Assembly (NCBI GenBank): GCA_033182465.1
Contig: CP137320.1
Coordinates: forward strand, 2,108,001 to 2,172,000
Direction: 5' to 3'
DNA length: 64,000 nt
From: Sanghuangporus weigelae
Lineage: Eukaryota; Basidiomycota; Agaricomycetes; Hymenochaetales; Hymenochaetaceae
Position 1 is the first letter of the stretch; each line of letters opens with the position of its first letter. The translations under genes and the position numbers were made by a program. The notes under the pieces were generated by a model, which was not told where the DNA came from, made no database searches, and saw only the letters and a program-made list of their open reading frames with translations. Below, piece by piece: positions 46,761 through 58,191 of the stretch.

Positions 46761-49526
46761 CTAGGCGTGTACATCGAGGCCTTCACGAGGCAGTTTCGGT
46801 TCGCCAGGTTGGTATGGCTCGCCTGCCTCAGCACGCAGCAAGTCATTGAGCCATGCGCCGTTGGGCTTCAACTTCGTTCCGCGCGTCAAGACACAAGCAA
46901 GGTACAGCCAAGCAGCGGAATTGCCGACCGTGCCGACTTCATCAGAGACGTGAGTGCGCGCATACTCGCTCATGGTCGCGTAGAGCTTCTTGTCCGTGTA
47001 CAAGTCGAACAGATGTTTTGCGACGGCATCGTTGTCGCCCGGCTCGCAAAGGTAGCCGGACTTGCCGTGCTGAATTTGGAGCGGAATGCCACCCGTGCGA
47101 CATGCGACAACCGGCTTGCCTTCGTGCAATGCCTCAGAGACCTTGACTTCGAAGCCCTCACGTGTTGACAGCTGAAGAGCGATCGTCGAGTTCTGCATAA
47201 GAGAATTGAGGACTAGAATAAATTGTCAGTATGAGACAGTATCGTTCGTGTCATGTCGACTCACGTTGGTCACTTGGCGGTAGCCTCATAGCGATGATGT
47301 CGTTCACATATCTGACATAAGGCTGGCTGTTAATTTGCTGTATCGTCGTATCGTAAATAATGCTGGCATCCGGGTCATCGACTGCGCCGTGACCACAAAC
47401 CAGCAGTTGAGGTGCTTTCTGTTCATCAATACCCTGAGCCTCAAGGAGCCGACGGAATTTGTAGTAAGAGTCAATGACGTTGGGAATTCCCTTCGACGGG
47501 TCGAAGCGAGCAACTTGGATGATATAGTCCCGGAGGGGCCACTTCAGTTCGTTCATCCTTTCCTTAGCACACAGGTTACGGAACTCGCCCATGTAGTACT
47601 GCAAGTCCCATGGAGCAAGTTCCTTATTGAGACCATCCAGGCTTAATAAAAAGAATGTCAATGTCCGAGTCCGAAGGGATCCGAAGGAAAAACTGACAAG
47701 TCTGTGGAGGCTCCCAGAAGGGCGACCTTCTCCATCGGTACGTCTTTCGGCACGAACTTGCTCACCGGGTGTGAGATGAACAGATCAGCGAGCTGGATGT
47801 TCTTCCAGAGGTATTCCCACACCTCCCGCTGGGGTGAACCTTCTATGCCGACCAAATCGCTACGGATTTCGATGTGTGAGCGATAAACGATAGGCACGTT
47901 CGGCCTGACTTTTCTGATCATAGGAATAAGGCCAGGCATCTGAGGGTCATCTGAACTGATTGTCAGCTTGCCATTCGAGTATAGAAGTTCATAATCAATA
48001 TTACCTATGAATGCGACATCGACACCACCCTCAGCAAGCGGACCACCCTCTGAGATCCATCGTAAACCGTTTTTGTAGATCCACTGATCAAAGTTGTCCT
48101 TTGCCTCCCGAGTCAAGCGCAAATCGGGTGCTGCGACTCCTTGAAGGATATTGTGGTTGTTCTTGGTCGTACGGAAGACGCTCGGCGAAGGGTTCGGCAC
48201 ATACCTTCACTTGGTTCAGTACTACCCTGTTCAAGAGCGAAAAGACGCGAATTTACCAAGCTACATCCACATCGAGAAGAGTAAGGAAACGAATCAAAGC
48301 ATGCCGCATCTATGAATAGCGCGATGGTCAGCGGGCTTGATTGATGGACTTAATCTCCCCCTGACTTACCAGGGCAACACCGCCGCCCTGTGGAGTCGAA
48401 GAAAAGAAGCCGATCTTGATCTTTTTCTCACGTAGCTCATCCGCAAGTTTGTTTACTGCGTTCCAGGTACCCCTTCCGACAGTCTTTTCGTATTCTTCTA
48501 GGTCGTCTATGAGATGGATTTTCCCGCCAGCGTCAACCTAGATAACATCTCGACTCATTTCTGAATCATAATAGATCTTTATACTTACAGTCACTTGATT
48601 CCTCGGCCCAATTGTGAGACGCGGATTGTTGTTCGGCCCAAAGTACATAATACATTTACGTGCAGCCGAATCTGCCTGTTCATCCAACGTGCGTACAATC
48701 GGCAGTTTGCCCGTTACACCCGCCTGCAGGTTTCCGGGGGCTCCGGCCGGAACCGTCAGCATCTGCGGCGTCTCGGCGCCCGACTGAAGCTGCGAGTTAA
48801 TCATGCTGTTTGTAGCGGAAATCCGATGCTTGATGTGTGGCCTCGTAAGACTTTCGGTATGATACGGCTTGATATTAAAGACCTATGAAGCGAGGACTTA
48901 GCGACCGCGGACAAAGGCGTTTCGCGTGAAAGTGCGGAACGCACAATAGGAACAATGTCCGTCTCGAGCCAGAGGCGGGTGCAAAGGTTTGGCGCCTGGA
49001 AGGATTATTCAGTTATGGACTTTGAGATAATCGCCACATCATACCTCTCTGAGAAGCGACAGAGTGACACCTGCACCCAGGAACTTGCAGAGATGCTCAG
49101 TCGAGAACTTACGTAGAGCCTCAAGGATGTGATTCTCAATTTGCTCTGGGTCCACATTCTTTTTTCCGACAGGAACAGGTATCAGCATCGATGCGAAGTC
49201 AGTATTGTAAACGCTGTCTGTAGAGCAGACGTAGTATAAGAGAATATTGCAGAGCCAGAACAACAACGAGGATGCAGACCGTGAATCGAGATGGAAATTT
49301 CAAAGCCATTCTCGCTCGTGGACATGCTACCGGCGATACCAGCCCACATCGACTGCAGTGCATTGATGTAATGTTAGAAGGAAGAGCGTTGCCAAATGCC
49401 AAACGAGCTGACCGTCAGACTGGTGAATGAAGCAACGACCGGGCGATCTCCAAGGGAGACGCTAGACAGCCTGCGCCGCAAAGAGTCGGACGCAACTGAC
49501 TGAAACTGAGCTTTGGTATGAGGCAT
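46761..49526 (-). CDS. Trehalose phosphorylase (retaining, GT4 family)
   Basis: Reversibly cleaves trehalose with phosphate to glucose and alpha-glucose 1-phosphate in the cytosol; a known mushroom enzyme. The start MPHTKAQFQSVASDSLRRRL is followed by several exons (KCIMYFGPNNNPRLTIGPRN; KIKIGFFSSTPQGGGVALMR with the GGGVALM loop). The GT-B fold continues with VPIVYRSHIEIRSDLVGIEG, RDYIIQVARFDPSKGIPNVI, PQLLVCGHGAVDDPDASIIY and the nucleotide/phosphate-site block TREGFEVKVSEALHEGKPVV with the EGFE..SEALHEGKPV pattern of GT4 enzymes. It ends LPREGLDVHA at 46761. Length fits the about 730-residue fungal enzymes. It has at least seven short introns and is divergent from the TFIIB-like gene, with a 268-bp spacer. 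Confidence 0.92.
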
Positions 49527-49794
49527 GATGGTTTATGATCAACTATAGGAGGCGAGAGAGAGACGAAGGGAAGCAAGTTCGTGGGGCGTCATTGAGTATT
49601 AGTACGTTGTATGCGAATCCATATCAAGCAAGTGGATCTCACGATGGCGATACCCAAAAGGGTAGCGTTCGCAGGCAACACCCGCCCGCACTGCTCAAAG
49701 GCATGTCGCCACCTTGCACCGCGGCCGAAATCTTTTGCTCCTTTCATTGATTCAGAGCTGTATTCGGCCGTCGTCTTCTCACTCTATCTCTCTT
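49527..49794. promoter_or_regulatory. Divergent promoter of trehalose phosphorylase (-) and TFIIB-like gene (+)
   Basis: Both start codons face away from this 268-bp spacer, so it must hold two promoters. No sharp TATA or known factor site was seen. Confidence 0.45.
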
Positions 49795-51730
49795 ATGGGT
49801 CCTGATACGTGTGGTGAATGCGGAGATGACTTCGTATGGGATGCAGACGCCGGGTCAGCTGTCTGTCTCAATTGTGGGACTCTCCAGGATCCATCCCAGG
49901 TCGTGCTCGACTCTCACATAGAGCCAGAGCACTCTGCGAAGGACACCGACTCTTTTTCTTTTTATCACCGCGTTACCCTCAAAAGCTTCCGCAATGCACA
50001 TGGCTGGGACCTCGCAGGCCAGGGCTCTCAGCCTGATATCGAAAGGAACAAGGTGCGTGCGTGGTATGCGCGTGCTCTCGCCCGGCTTCTGAGATTACCT
50101 CACAGATCGCCATGCGCGAATATATCTCTGCTTTAACTCACAGAATCGGCCATCCTTCTATGTCAAGCCGGACACTCTTTCTTTTCGAATTGGCAATGGA
50201 ACAGGGTCGATTCCGTTATGGCAAAAGGGCGCGTCTCGTGGCCGCCGCTTGCCTAGCGATAGCTCTTCGTGAGAACCACAAGGGCGAAACCATCAGGGAT
50301 ATTGCAGTATGTCTTTCTGTTCGTTCTCTTCAGGCTAACATAATGCTTACTCAGTTTTACGTCAGTACGTCATAAATGACAGCCATATCGCTCTAACCCG
50401 CGTCCTCAAGTCTATCGTATCGCTTCTTGATATCAAGCTCGATTCGGTTGATCCTAGTTGGCATCTTCCACTCCTGCAAAATCATCTTGCCAGTCTTCTA
50501 GCCGAAAAGTCATCCATCTTACCCAGCCATCTGCTGAAGGTCCTGAATAGCATCAATCTTTCCTCTGCCTTTCGGACTGCAGCATCACTTTCTGATTTGG
50601 TTTCGCGGGCTGAAGTTGTGGTCGGCTTGCCCTCTCCACCTACCGCATGTGCACTTTGTATCGTTGCTCTGGAGGCCGAGACTTCAAGTTCTTTGCCGCA
50701 GCTTGGGGAGCTTGCAAAGGCCTTAGGAGGGAGATTTGATGTGGGCAAGGAAGTCGTCCTGCGGCGTTACAGAATCATCTGCGAATGCGTGGAACGTTGG
50801 ACCAATGAGATCCCATGGATAGAGGATGTGAATTCCTCAGTGGGATGTAAGTCAGCCGCAAAAGCCGCGAAGAGAGCCAGAATTGCCAGGCGGCTCAAGG
50901 ATGCAATCCAATATCAGGAGAGTCGATGGAAAACTAGTCTTCAAGCCAACAGTCCTTTGGCTGCTCCTTGCACCCCTACTGAATTTGTGAGTTCATCCGA
51001 AATCAGTGTGAACAGTAGAGTTGACACCGGAAGTGGCGATGAAGGCTTTGACTCTAAGGAGCCGCGGCCGCGGAAGCGGCGGAGGATGGGAATTATTGAC
51101 AAAGCATCTCGTTTCCTTCTTTCTCCATTAAACGCAGGGCTGTCACAGAGACCTACTATTGATCGGGTGGCCCCGCTCGACGTCGCCACACATATCCTTA
51201 CATCCGAGGATCCTTCCCATGATCAGCCTCCGACACGTCTTCAACTGCTTGCGGTGGCGAAAAACGTCGACGATATCACGGATGAAGAGCTCTTTGGGGA
51301 AGGCGAGCTCGAAAGCTTCCTGCGTACGGCGGGAGAACGGGAAGCCCTCACTCAAACTTGCGAATGGGCCCGAGCGAAGACTAGTGATGACACGTCTGCT
51401 ATCGGCGTCAATTTTGCAGTGAAAGGCAGCTTCGAACGTGATTTGGCTTCTCGGATGAATATCGAGGCTTTGGATCGCCTATTGAATGGACACGATTTGA
51501 CCTGTTGGGCCCAGAACACGGACAAGGATGACGATGATGACGACAAGTGGGCTTCAAGTGGCTTTTTGCAGCAGATCATGACGCAGGCTGAAGGGTCTGA
51601 GGATGAGAAGAGCGAAACAAGCTTGGAAGGCTGCGATGACTCACACCGTAGCGCGTCCCTTCAAACTGACGACGGTGGTGAGATACTCGGTCCTTGGAGG
51701 CCCTTATCGCCATCGCCAGGCGGGGGCTGA
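49795..51730 (+). CDS. TFIIB-family transcription factor, Brf1-like
   Basis: Predicted general transcription factor of the TFIIB/Brf1 kind. The N-terminus is a zinc ribbon with Cys 6, 9, 24 and 27 (CGECGDDFVW...VCLNCGTLQD). Cyclin-like repeats follow: ALTHRIGHPSMSSRTLFLFE, RARLVAAACLAIALRENHKG ETIRDIA pattern, then YVINDSHIALTRVLKSIVSL. Two introns are clear (near 50052-50107 and 50308-50366). After the second repeat the protein is basic (SAAKAAKRARIARRLKDAIQ), then acidic, with a DDITDEELFGEGELESFLRT block resembling the Brf1 DDxE segment, and ends in an acidic, Ser-rich tail. Brf1 acts with RNA polymerase III. The cyclin repeats are diverged, so another TFIIB-like factor is possible. Confidence 0.65.
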
Positions 51731-54640
51731 ACAGCTGAACAGCTTACTCAGAGAGCCTGGATTGCAAAATTCCAAATTCCAAAATCCGGATTTGGATACA
51801 TACTTCCTCCTGGAATTCGGATTATACTCACCCTGATGCCATGCGGCACTGTGGCCCCTGTTTTGTGTTTTACTATTTCTCCCAAACTCCTTGACGAGAC
51901 CGCGTACGTTCGGACAGAAGGAGCTTGACTTCGGCTATCGCATGCTGTCCGATAGCACGCCATCGCCCTAAAGTGTCTAATCAGTGCATTGAGAAACTAC
52001 TTTTCGTGGGACGTTGTTTATCGCAATATGTCATGTGAGTTCTCAGAAGCCTTATTATCGCTTGTTATTCAAATTCAACAACCCCAGTTGCGCTCTACAG
52101 TTGCTGGTTGGCTTATACGAATTGAATTGAGTATCATACGTGTTTCAAAGGGGTTAGTGCGATGCGCTTCTTGTGCGACATTGGGTGAAACCTTCGATTG
52201 CTACTCTACCTCTTCCCGCAGGAATCTCCTATGACACCCTTCTTTAGGCCGAAGGGGCATCCTCGAGCATACACATGACTCGAGTGAGTCAACAGGGTGT
52301 CGCTACTATCAAGTACTTGAGCCTACTCATTGGGTCAAGCCACTGTTGATTACTACTTGCCTTGATATGCGCCAGGAGAAGAAGCTTAATTAAAAATTAG
52401 CTGAGGTCATGCGATGCGTCAAATGTCTCGGTCCGTTGCTTCTTTAGTGCGGATGAGGTGGCTGCCACGTAATTTCACCAGTCACCGCTAGTAATGTGAT
52501 TCAATGGTGGTTCGCCGCTCATCATATCTAGGTCCGTTGAATAAAGTTATTTTCTCAAGGTCAAGTATGAAATCAGCGCAGGTGACACACTCGTGCTCGT
52601 CCTCGAGGCAAAAAGTTGCCTAAGAGATACAGTCTCAGTCCGTCCAGAGCTGCCTCGTCTCATCGTTACGTTTTTTGGCCTCTTGCTTCCGCTTCTTGTT
52701 TGGCCTTCACACCCGGATCTTGCAAGCTCTATCAGAACCCGGAACTATCGAAGATAAGCTACTTTGGTAGGTGTGCGAGAGGAGTTTCCTCTGCCATCCG
52801 CGAAGCTGCTAAAGTAAAACTTCCTTTGTGCACGGCGGAAACTCGGATTTGTCTAGGTGAAATGCCTGCTTTTGCTACCACAGGTGCACTATTAATCGTT
52901 GCTTTATCCACGAGCAGAAAGAGGGCTCTCATGCGAGGGTCTCGGGACTGATGGCTTCGGGTGAAGCAAGGGACGAGAAGCTCGGTCTGAAGCGCGAAGA
53001 AGCTGAGAACCCGCGCTATTTTCGGAACCAACTGATTCCTCCAACGGATTTGGCGGCCAGAGTTGGCGCGTGCGGGGTATTGATACCGCTGAAACTGAAT
53101 GCAGTTCATAATCATCTGTGGGTACTTGACTGCCTTGAGGAGCTGGGGAAGCTGACGATGACTGCGGGGAAGAAAAACATGAGACAACCCTCATTGACGG
53201 TGAGATCCTATACATGATTACTCGACCTGCGCTCTGCTCGGTTATGCAAAGCAAATGCCTTTGATTGAATACAGGATGGCGTTAATTAGCTTGGAAGCTC
53301 ATGTCCCTCCCCGCAAATTTTCTGGTGCCGAAGATGAATCTAATTCTAATTGACTTGATGCGCGGTTTATCGGTGCCCTGCCCTGGAGGCTGGCACAGGA
53401 GTAGCTAGGTACGATCCTGATTGATTTCGTCACTGGTCCTGGTCCTCGGGAATGCCTGCTTTCTCAATCAAGTTTTCATTACGAACCTCCTATTAGGAGC
53501 TGTGAAGCCGCGTCCTGGGCTTTGCATCTGGCCAGCAAGAGTAGCAAGACGTCAGAAATATAGTTAGCTTCCGCGCGTTTCTCAAACGCCTTCAGGTTAT
53601 GTGAGTCGCAAAGGTACTTAAGCTTTGCCTCGTGCCTTTCCATCTTATTCTTGTATCTGTACCCGTTTGTCTGCTGATTGTCCTCCCTTGTAGAGTTTCT
53701 CACCCTGTTCAAGCGTACAAGTAGCCATTCTGAAATTAGTCAGCGCTGAACAGAACCTTGTGTTATTATCTATGTGGAAGTATTCTATACACAGTCAAGA
53801 TGATGTCCGAGACAGCCGCCTTCCAAAAGAGCTGGCAACACTAGCCATATCCGCGCACGCCAGGATTGATTTAGCTTGACGACCCGAGAAGTTGGATGGG
53901 CTAGGGAAACGGAGTGATTCATCGGAGGATCTTTGTGAGAGTGTATCAGGTCTCTGTACCAGATCCCGCTCAGAAGAGATGGACATCTGACTACTTGATC
54001 GTGTACAAAACAGGCTGTGAAGGAGTACGAAAAGGTCGGAGGGACGAACGCGGCCGAACAAGGAGACGGGAATTGAACTCTGTCCTCCCTGTAGATGAGG
54101 ATGGAACAGAAAATTGGTCAAGATCCGAGGTATTTTTTTGAGTTTCCGCCTGTCGGGTTGCTAGAATGCGCGAATAAATAAATTATCCGCCACATGTTTT
54201 TTGTTGAGATGGCGATCAAAAGGCTATTGATACACGCGTTCACCACCCTCCATGCTGTGGCCATGATGTGAGTAGTAGTGGACGTCGCGCATGGTACGGA
54301 AGGAGATGGCGAAGAGGAGTGACTAATTAACGATGTCTGAAGAGGAAGTATCGGTACCCGATGAGGAAATACGCGGAGAAAGAGGTTGTACGAAAAAGGA
54401 AAGGGACGGAAATAGGGACAACTTCCGTTCCGTTAGGCCAAGCAAATTCAAGGAGAGGTCCGATTAAACATCAATAAATATGTAAATATCATGTGCCGGC
54501 AATTCTTCGCGAGAATTCATATTTCAGAAAGTCGTGCTCAATACAAAAAGGCCCTCCTCATCACTCCAGCACATCCGAGTCCTCCCTCTTCACTTCCACT
54601 AGCACCCTTCAAAAATAAAAGCGGTAGACACAGTATCATC
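51731..54640. other. Gene-poor stretch of about 2.9 kb, no gene recognised
   Basis: Only short, overlapping frames occur on both strands. The least random are a minus-strand frame at 52904-53254 (Ser/Pro-rich) and one at 53479-53712 with a charged helix (KMERHEAKLKYLCDSHNLKA, EKRAEANYISDVLLLLLARC). Neither has a domain I know. No terminal repeats were found by eye. Decayed, formerly coding or transposon-derived sequence is possible but unproven. Confidence 0.4.
53479..53712 (-). CDS. Very doubtful short frame with charged helix
   Basis: A 77-codon frame ends in a charged, helix-like segment (ERHEAKLKYLCDSHNLKAFE, then NYISDVLLLLLARCKAQDAA). An ATG just upstream (about 53730, MATCTLEQ followed by GTGAGA) could be a first exon. 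No family was recognised. It may be a relic inside the gene-poor stretch. Confidence 0.2.
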   Translation of the reverse strand: MNRVRNSTREDNQQTNGYRYKNKMERHEAKLKYLCDSHNLKAFEKRAEANYISDVLLLLLARCKAQDAASQLLIGGS

Positions 54641-55095
54641 ATGTCGCATCTCTCACAACCTGGTCTGCCCGCCTCTTTCGATCCGTTCAAGACGCACCCC
54701 TTCACGTATGTGTCTCACTCTTCGTGGCTATATACGTGCTGACACGGTATTCTAGTAACATAAGCCGCGCACCGCAGCCCATGCCTGCGCCGAATCCATA
54801 CCCACGTCCAGTGCCGGTGTACCAGGCATACGACGCGCAACTAGCGCCTTCCGCGCCAACGGCACCGTCATCGTTGCCGACAGCACAGACACCCGTGCAC
54901 TCGCCCCAGCCACAACGCGCGTCGCCACAGATGAACGGGTCATCCACGCGACACGTCTTCGAGCCATTCAAGCTCGAGCGCGCGTCGCCGGAGTTGCAGG
55001 ACGTGCTTGCGAAGAAGGGCGCGAAAAGCCCGAGTACACGATCCCCGGGCGCAGGAGCGAATGACGCAAAACAGAATGGGCGGAAGACGAAATGA
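54641..55095 (+). CDS. Small disordered hypothetical protein
   Basis: Two exons (intron from GTATGT near 54708 to TTCTAG near 54758) give about 135 residues: MSHLSQPGLPASFDPFKTHP, then a Pro/Ala/Tyr-rich middle (PMPAPNPYPRPVPVYQAYDA), ending FEPFKLERASPELQDVLAKK and a basic tail. The motif F-[DE]-P-F-K occurs near both ends (SFDPFK, VFEPFK). No domain or signal peptide is seen. The join in frame and the biased but consistent composition support a real gene of unknown function. Confidence 0.55.
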
Positions 55096-55515
55096 AATGA
55101 ATGAATGTACGAGTCGCGCGGAGCGCACGACTCGTCATTGTATTACCCGCTGTGGGTCACGACCTCTCACGACTATACCTTTTGGTATGTATACACAGCT
55201 ATAGCTGCTTGCATCTGATTCGTCGATGTCTGATGAGGATATACTTTTTCCACAGAAATTGCATTTCATACCTGTTTTTTTCTTTTTTGATTTCAAATCC
55301 AGACATGCAGACTCGATTTTCATGCCTTGGGCCTTGACGATCGTTTTCCATTCTCTTTGCTTTGGTTCCGGTGTTATCCGTATCTCCTGATCGTTCTCTT
55401 ACCATTGGACCAATATTATTTCTCTCTTCGCACCTTGGTGCCCGAAAATTCAATGTAATTCTATTCAACAAAATCACGTTTCGCTTCTTGCTTTTCTCTC
55501 CTCATCTCAATATTA
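55096..55515 (+). other. Spacer between the small protein gene and NTAQ1
   Basis: AT-rich, pyrimidine-rich stretch with no gene recognised. It should hold the 3' end of one plus-strand gene and the promoter of the next. Confidence 0.4.
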
Positions 55516-56440
55516 ATGTCATCTGAAACAAACCGATCCCCATGCCCACCATTATTACCTGTCGATCGAGTGTATACTGCAAATTACTGTGAAGAGAATA
55601 TTTACCTGCTTGCTAAAACATGGCTCCAAGACGAGCAAGTGCGTGCTCACTGGAGTGTCTATGCCGTCTTCATTTCAAACAACACGCGCACTGTACGGGA
55701 TATCCTTGATGCATTCAATACATGCGCGACATACCTGAAGAACTAACTGGCCTTGTCAGGTGGCCCTGTGGAGCCAGAAAATACACGAAGACGTCGTGGT
55801 TTGGGACTATCATGTCATCCTGGCGCTGAAGCCAAGAGTCAGCAGAATGTCGACGGGCCGTGAAGTTGGGCGTGATGGCGAGCTAGAGGACGGGTCGGTG
55901 TCGGTGCCAGTACTGAAAGGGCCGTCCACCTGGATCTATGATCTTGACACCCGACTCGACGTGCCATGTCGCTGGGAAGAATACGTCAGGCGGACGTTCC
56001 CGTATTCAACGCCTGAGGCGGCCGAGGTTGGGTGGGCAATACCTGAAACGTACTGGAGGTACATACACTACACGTGTTGGCGTTCAGACACACGTCGTGG
56101 TTAAGATGTTTTTCTTTATCTAGTCTTTTTCGCATTGTCGAAGGTGGAGATTTCCTCGAGCATTTCGCCTCTGATAGATCGCATATGGTACGGTATAAAT
56201 AACGAAAGATTGAATGATTATGAGTGTCTGACTGATACGTGCTCCCTCCAGCTTGTTCCCGGATCAGATCCACCTCGCTATCAATCTCCCGAGCCTACAT
56301 ACCCGCCTATCGTAGGAACGAAAGCAACCGCACTCGGCTTAACGAATAACCTGATGAGCCATTTTATATGCATGGACGTCGAAAATAGAGAGATTGGAAG
56401 AGTGCTGACTCTACAACAAGCCAAGGAATTATTTTATTGA
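55516..56440 (+). CDS. NTAQ1: Protein N-terminal glutamine amidohydrolase (NTAQ1)
   Basis: Deamidates N-terminal Gln to Glu in the Arg/N-degron pathway, preparing proteins for arginylation and degradation. The catalytic triad is seen in order: Cys in ANYCEENIYLLAKTWLQDEQ, His in EDVVVWDYHVILAL, and Asp in WIYDLDTRLDVPC. Between the first two lies VYAVFISNNTRT spliced to VALWSQKI. The end has the family block FRIVEGGDFLEHFASDRSHM, spliced to LVPGSDPPRYQSPEP. Four exons; stop at 56438-56440. The C-terminal extension (SHFICMDVENREIGRVLTLQ) also follows family length. A low-complexity acidic loop (GREVGRDGELEDG) is inserted after the His. Confidence 0.92.
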
Positions 56441-56623
56441 AATTATTCTATATTATTTGTATGTACTTGTTTGGCACGGAGACGTGATGAGCCACTTTGG
56501 AAATGGCGGGGGCGGGTTTCCATTCTATCCTTCCAACTTGCTGCCACTCAGTGGTCGGCACGCGCCTCCTCATTCATCTTAGTTTTTCTGTACATTTCAT
56601 TATAATCTCTCTGTCTCTCGCAA

Positions 56624-58191
56624 ATGTCTACTTCTGCGTCGCCTGCACCACTCGTCATGAACGGGCGGTCGCACTCTCAAAACAACTCGTCGCCCTACCC
56701 GCCCAGTGGCACCGACAGCGCAGCGCAGTCGGAGCATGGCGGGTCAAATGGACAACAGGGCGTGACGTCTTCGCAAAATAGCGAATATGCCGGGGCTGGT
56801 CCGTCGGGTGGCGCGGTAAATGGTCATACAACGTACGCGTATGTGTCTCTTTCAAAACATTCCCGTGTTCTTGTTGATGTTGGGCTCTGGTTTTCCGACC
56901 AATCTTGCAATACAAATATTATTTCTGACTGTCTCTCTTGTTTGTTTACTTAGTGCCGCGTATGATCCTTCGCTAAATGATCAGATTATTGACCATCTAT
57001 ATAATGCTGGCTTTCAAATGGGCGTACGTACCACTCGCTTCCGCTTGTTGTTTGACTCCTTAAACTCACGTGCACAAATTATTTTTAGCAATATGCAGAC
57101 ACACTTCTGGTATGTCGATTCCCCGATTATGTGTGGTGATTCATCACTGTTGCTTATTTGGCACTATTCCTGCAGCATGCCCATGGCCACCGATACCAAT
57201 TGCACGCGCTTGTTCTTTCTCGATCGCCGTATCTAGCGCACCTGATAGCAGCAACCCCCAAGGCAGGTGGTATGCACAGTATCTATGTACCTCTTGAAAG
57301 TTATCCAGAGATTACGGACCAGGTACGTCACTTTTGATGGTTAACGAAGGCTGGAAGGAGTCTTAAAATTTTCTACAGGGATTTGCAGTAGGTAATAATT
57401 CCCAGCGACATATTGTATTCAAGAATTTAATTCCACTTCTTCCCTGTGAATCAGCGCTAGGCTATCTTTACTCATCCGTATCCTTGAATAATTTGTCGCC
57501 ATTGAATGCACGCGCGGTCCTTTCAGCCGGGTGCCTACTTGGTGGAATGGAAGAACTCTGCAGTTATGCTTATCAGGCGTGCCGTGAATCGATCAGTGTC
57601 GACACTATCAGTGAATGGGTCGATTTCGTGGACAGTCTGTCCCCAAGCGACGGTAGTGCGACACCATCTGAAGTGCAACATCGTCCGAACATTCTAGGGC
57701 CTTATGCAGACCAACTCCGCTCGGATGTGTTTAATTTCCTGGTCGTTACGCTTCCGAGCGTGTTGGATGTACACTCTACTACAGGCAACGGGCGCGACAC
57801 ACTCTTGGGAATATTCTCGCGACTCGGTAAGATCGGATGAATGTTATGGTCCGCTGACGGATTTTTTTTTTGCTGATATGATAATCTACTAGGATTTGAT
57901 CTCTTCAAGAGTGCAATCGAATCTCCCATGTTCCAGATAGGTGAGTTCCGACGACAGAGGGCTTCTATGCGGTCCGTAACGGTGATACTGACGCACACTT
58001 CCCGTTTTTGCCGCCCAGGAACTGACCAGGAACGGTTCCGCTTTGCGAAGTCCGCGATTGAATTGCGAAAACGGACACGCGGGCAAGGCGTGGACGAGGC
58101 AGTCGTGCTTGCGTTTGGGGGAGGACATTCAGGAAGCGCCGTACACGTGACGCGCAAGACGAAGAAAAAGGCGTTGTACAAGGTTGGCTGA
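56624..58191 (+). CDS. BTB/POZ-domain protein
   Basis: Predicted protein-interaction factor, possibly a Cul3 adaptor. The N-terminus is disordered (MSTSASPAPLVMNGRSHSQN and Ser/Gly/Gln-rich). The BTB fold starts AAYDPSLNDQIIDHLYNAGF, spliced through two introns to QYADTLL and HAHGHRYQLHALVLSRSPYL with the typical HxxVLxxRSxYL pattern, then VPLESYPEITDQGFAVALGY. A helical BACK-like part follows (LNARAVLSAGCLLGGMEELC). The final exon is RFRFAKSAIELRKR and a basic tail ending LYKVG. Introns are small and include one right after GKIG near 57836. The family is clear; partner and pathway are not. Confidence 0.8.

Noticed and set aside
54050-54110. tRNA-like T-arm (GGGAATTGAACTC on the plus strand)
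   Set aside because: No matching T stem, D arm, anticodon arm or acceptor stem could be placed around it.
51731-54640. Mobile element with terminal repeats
   Set aside because: I found no matching ends, target duplications or recognisable element proteins by eye, so I only describe it as gene-poor.
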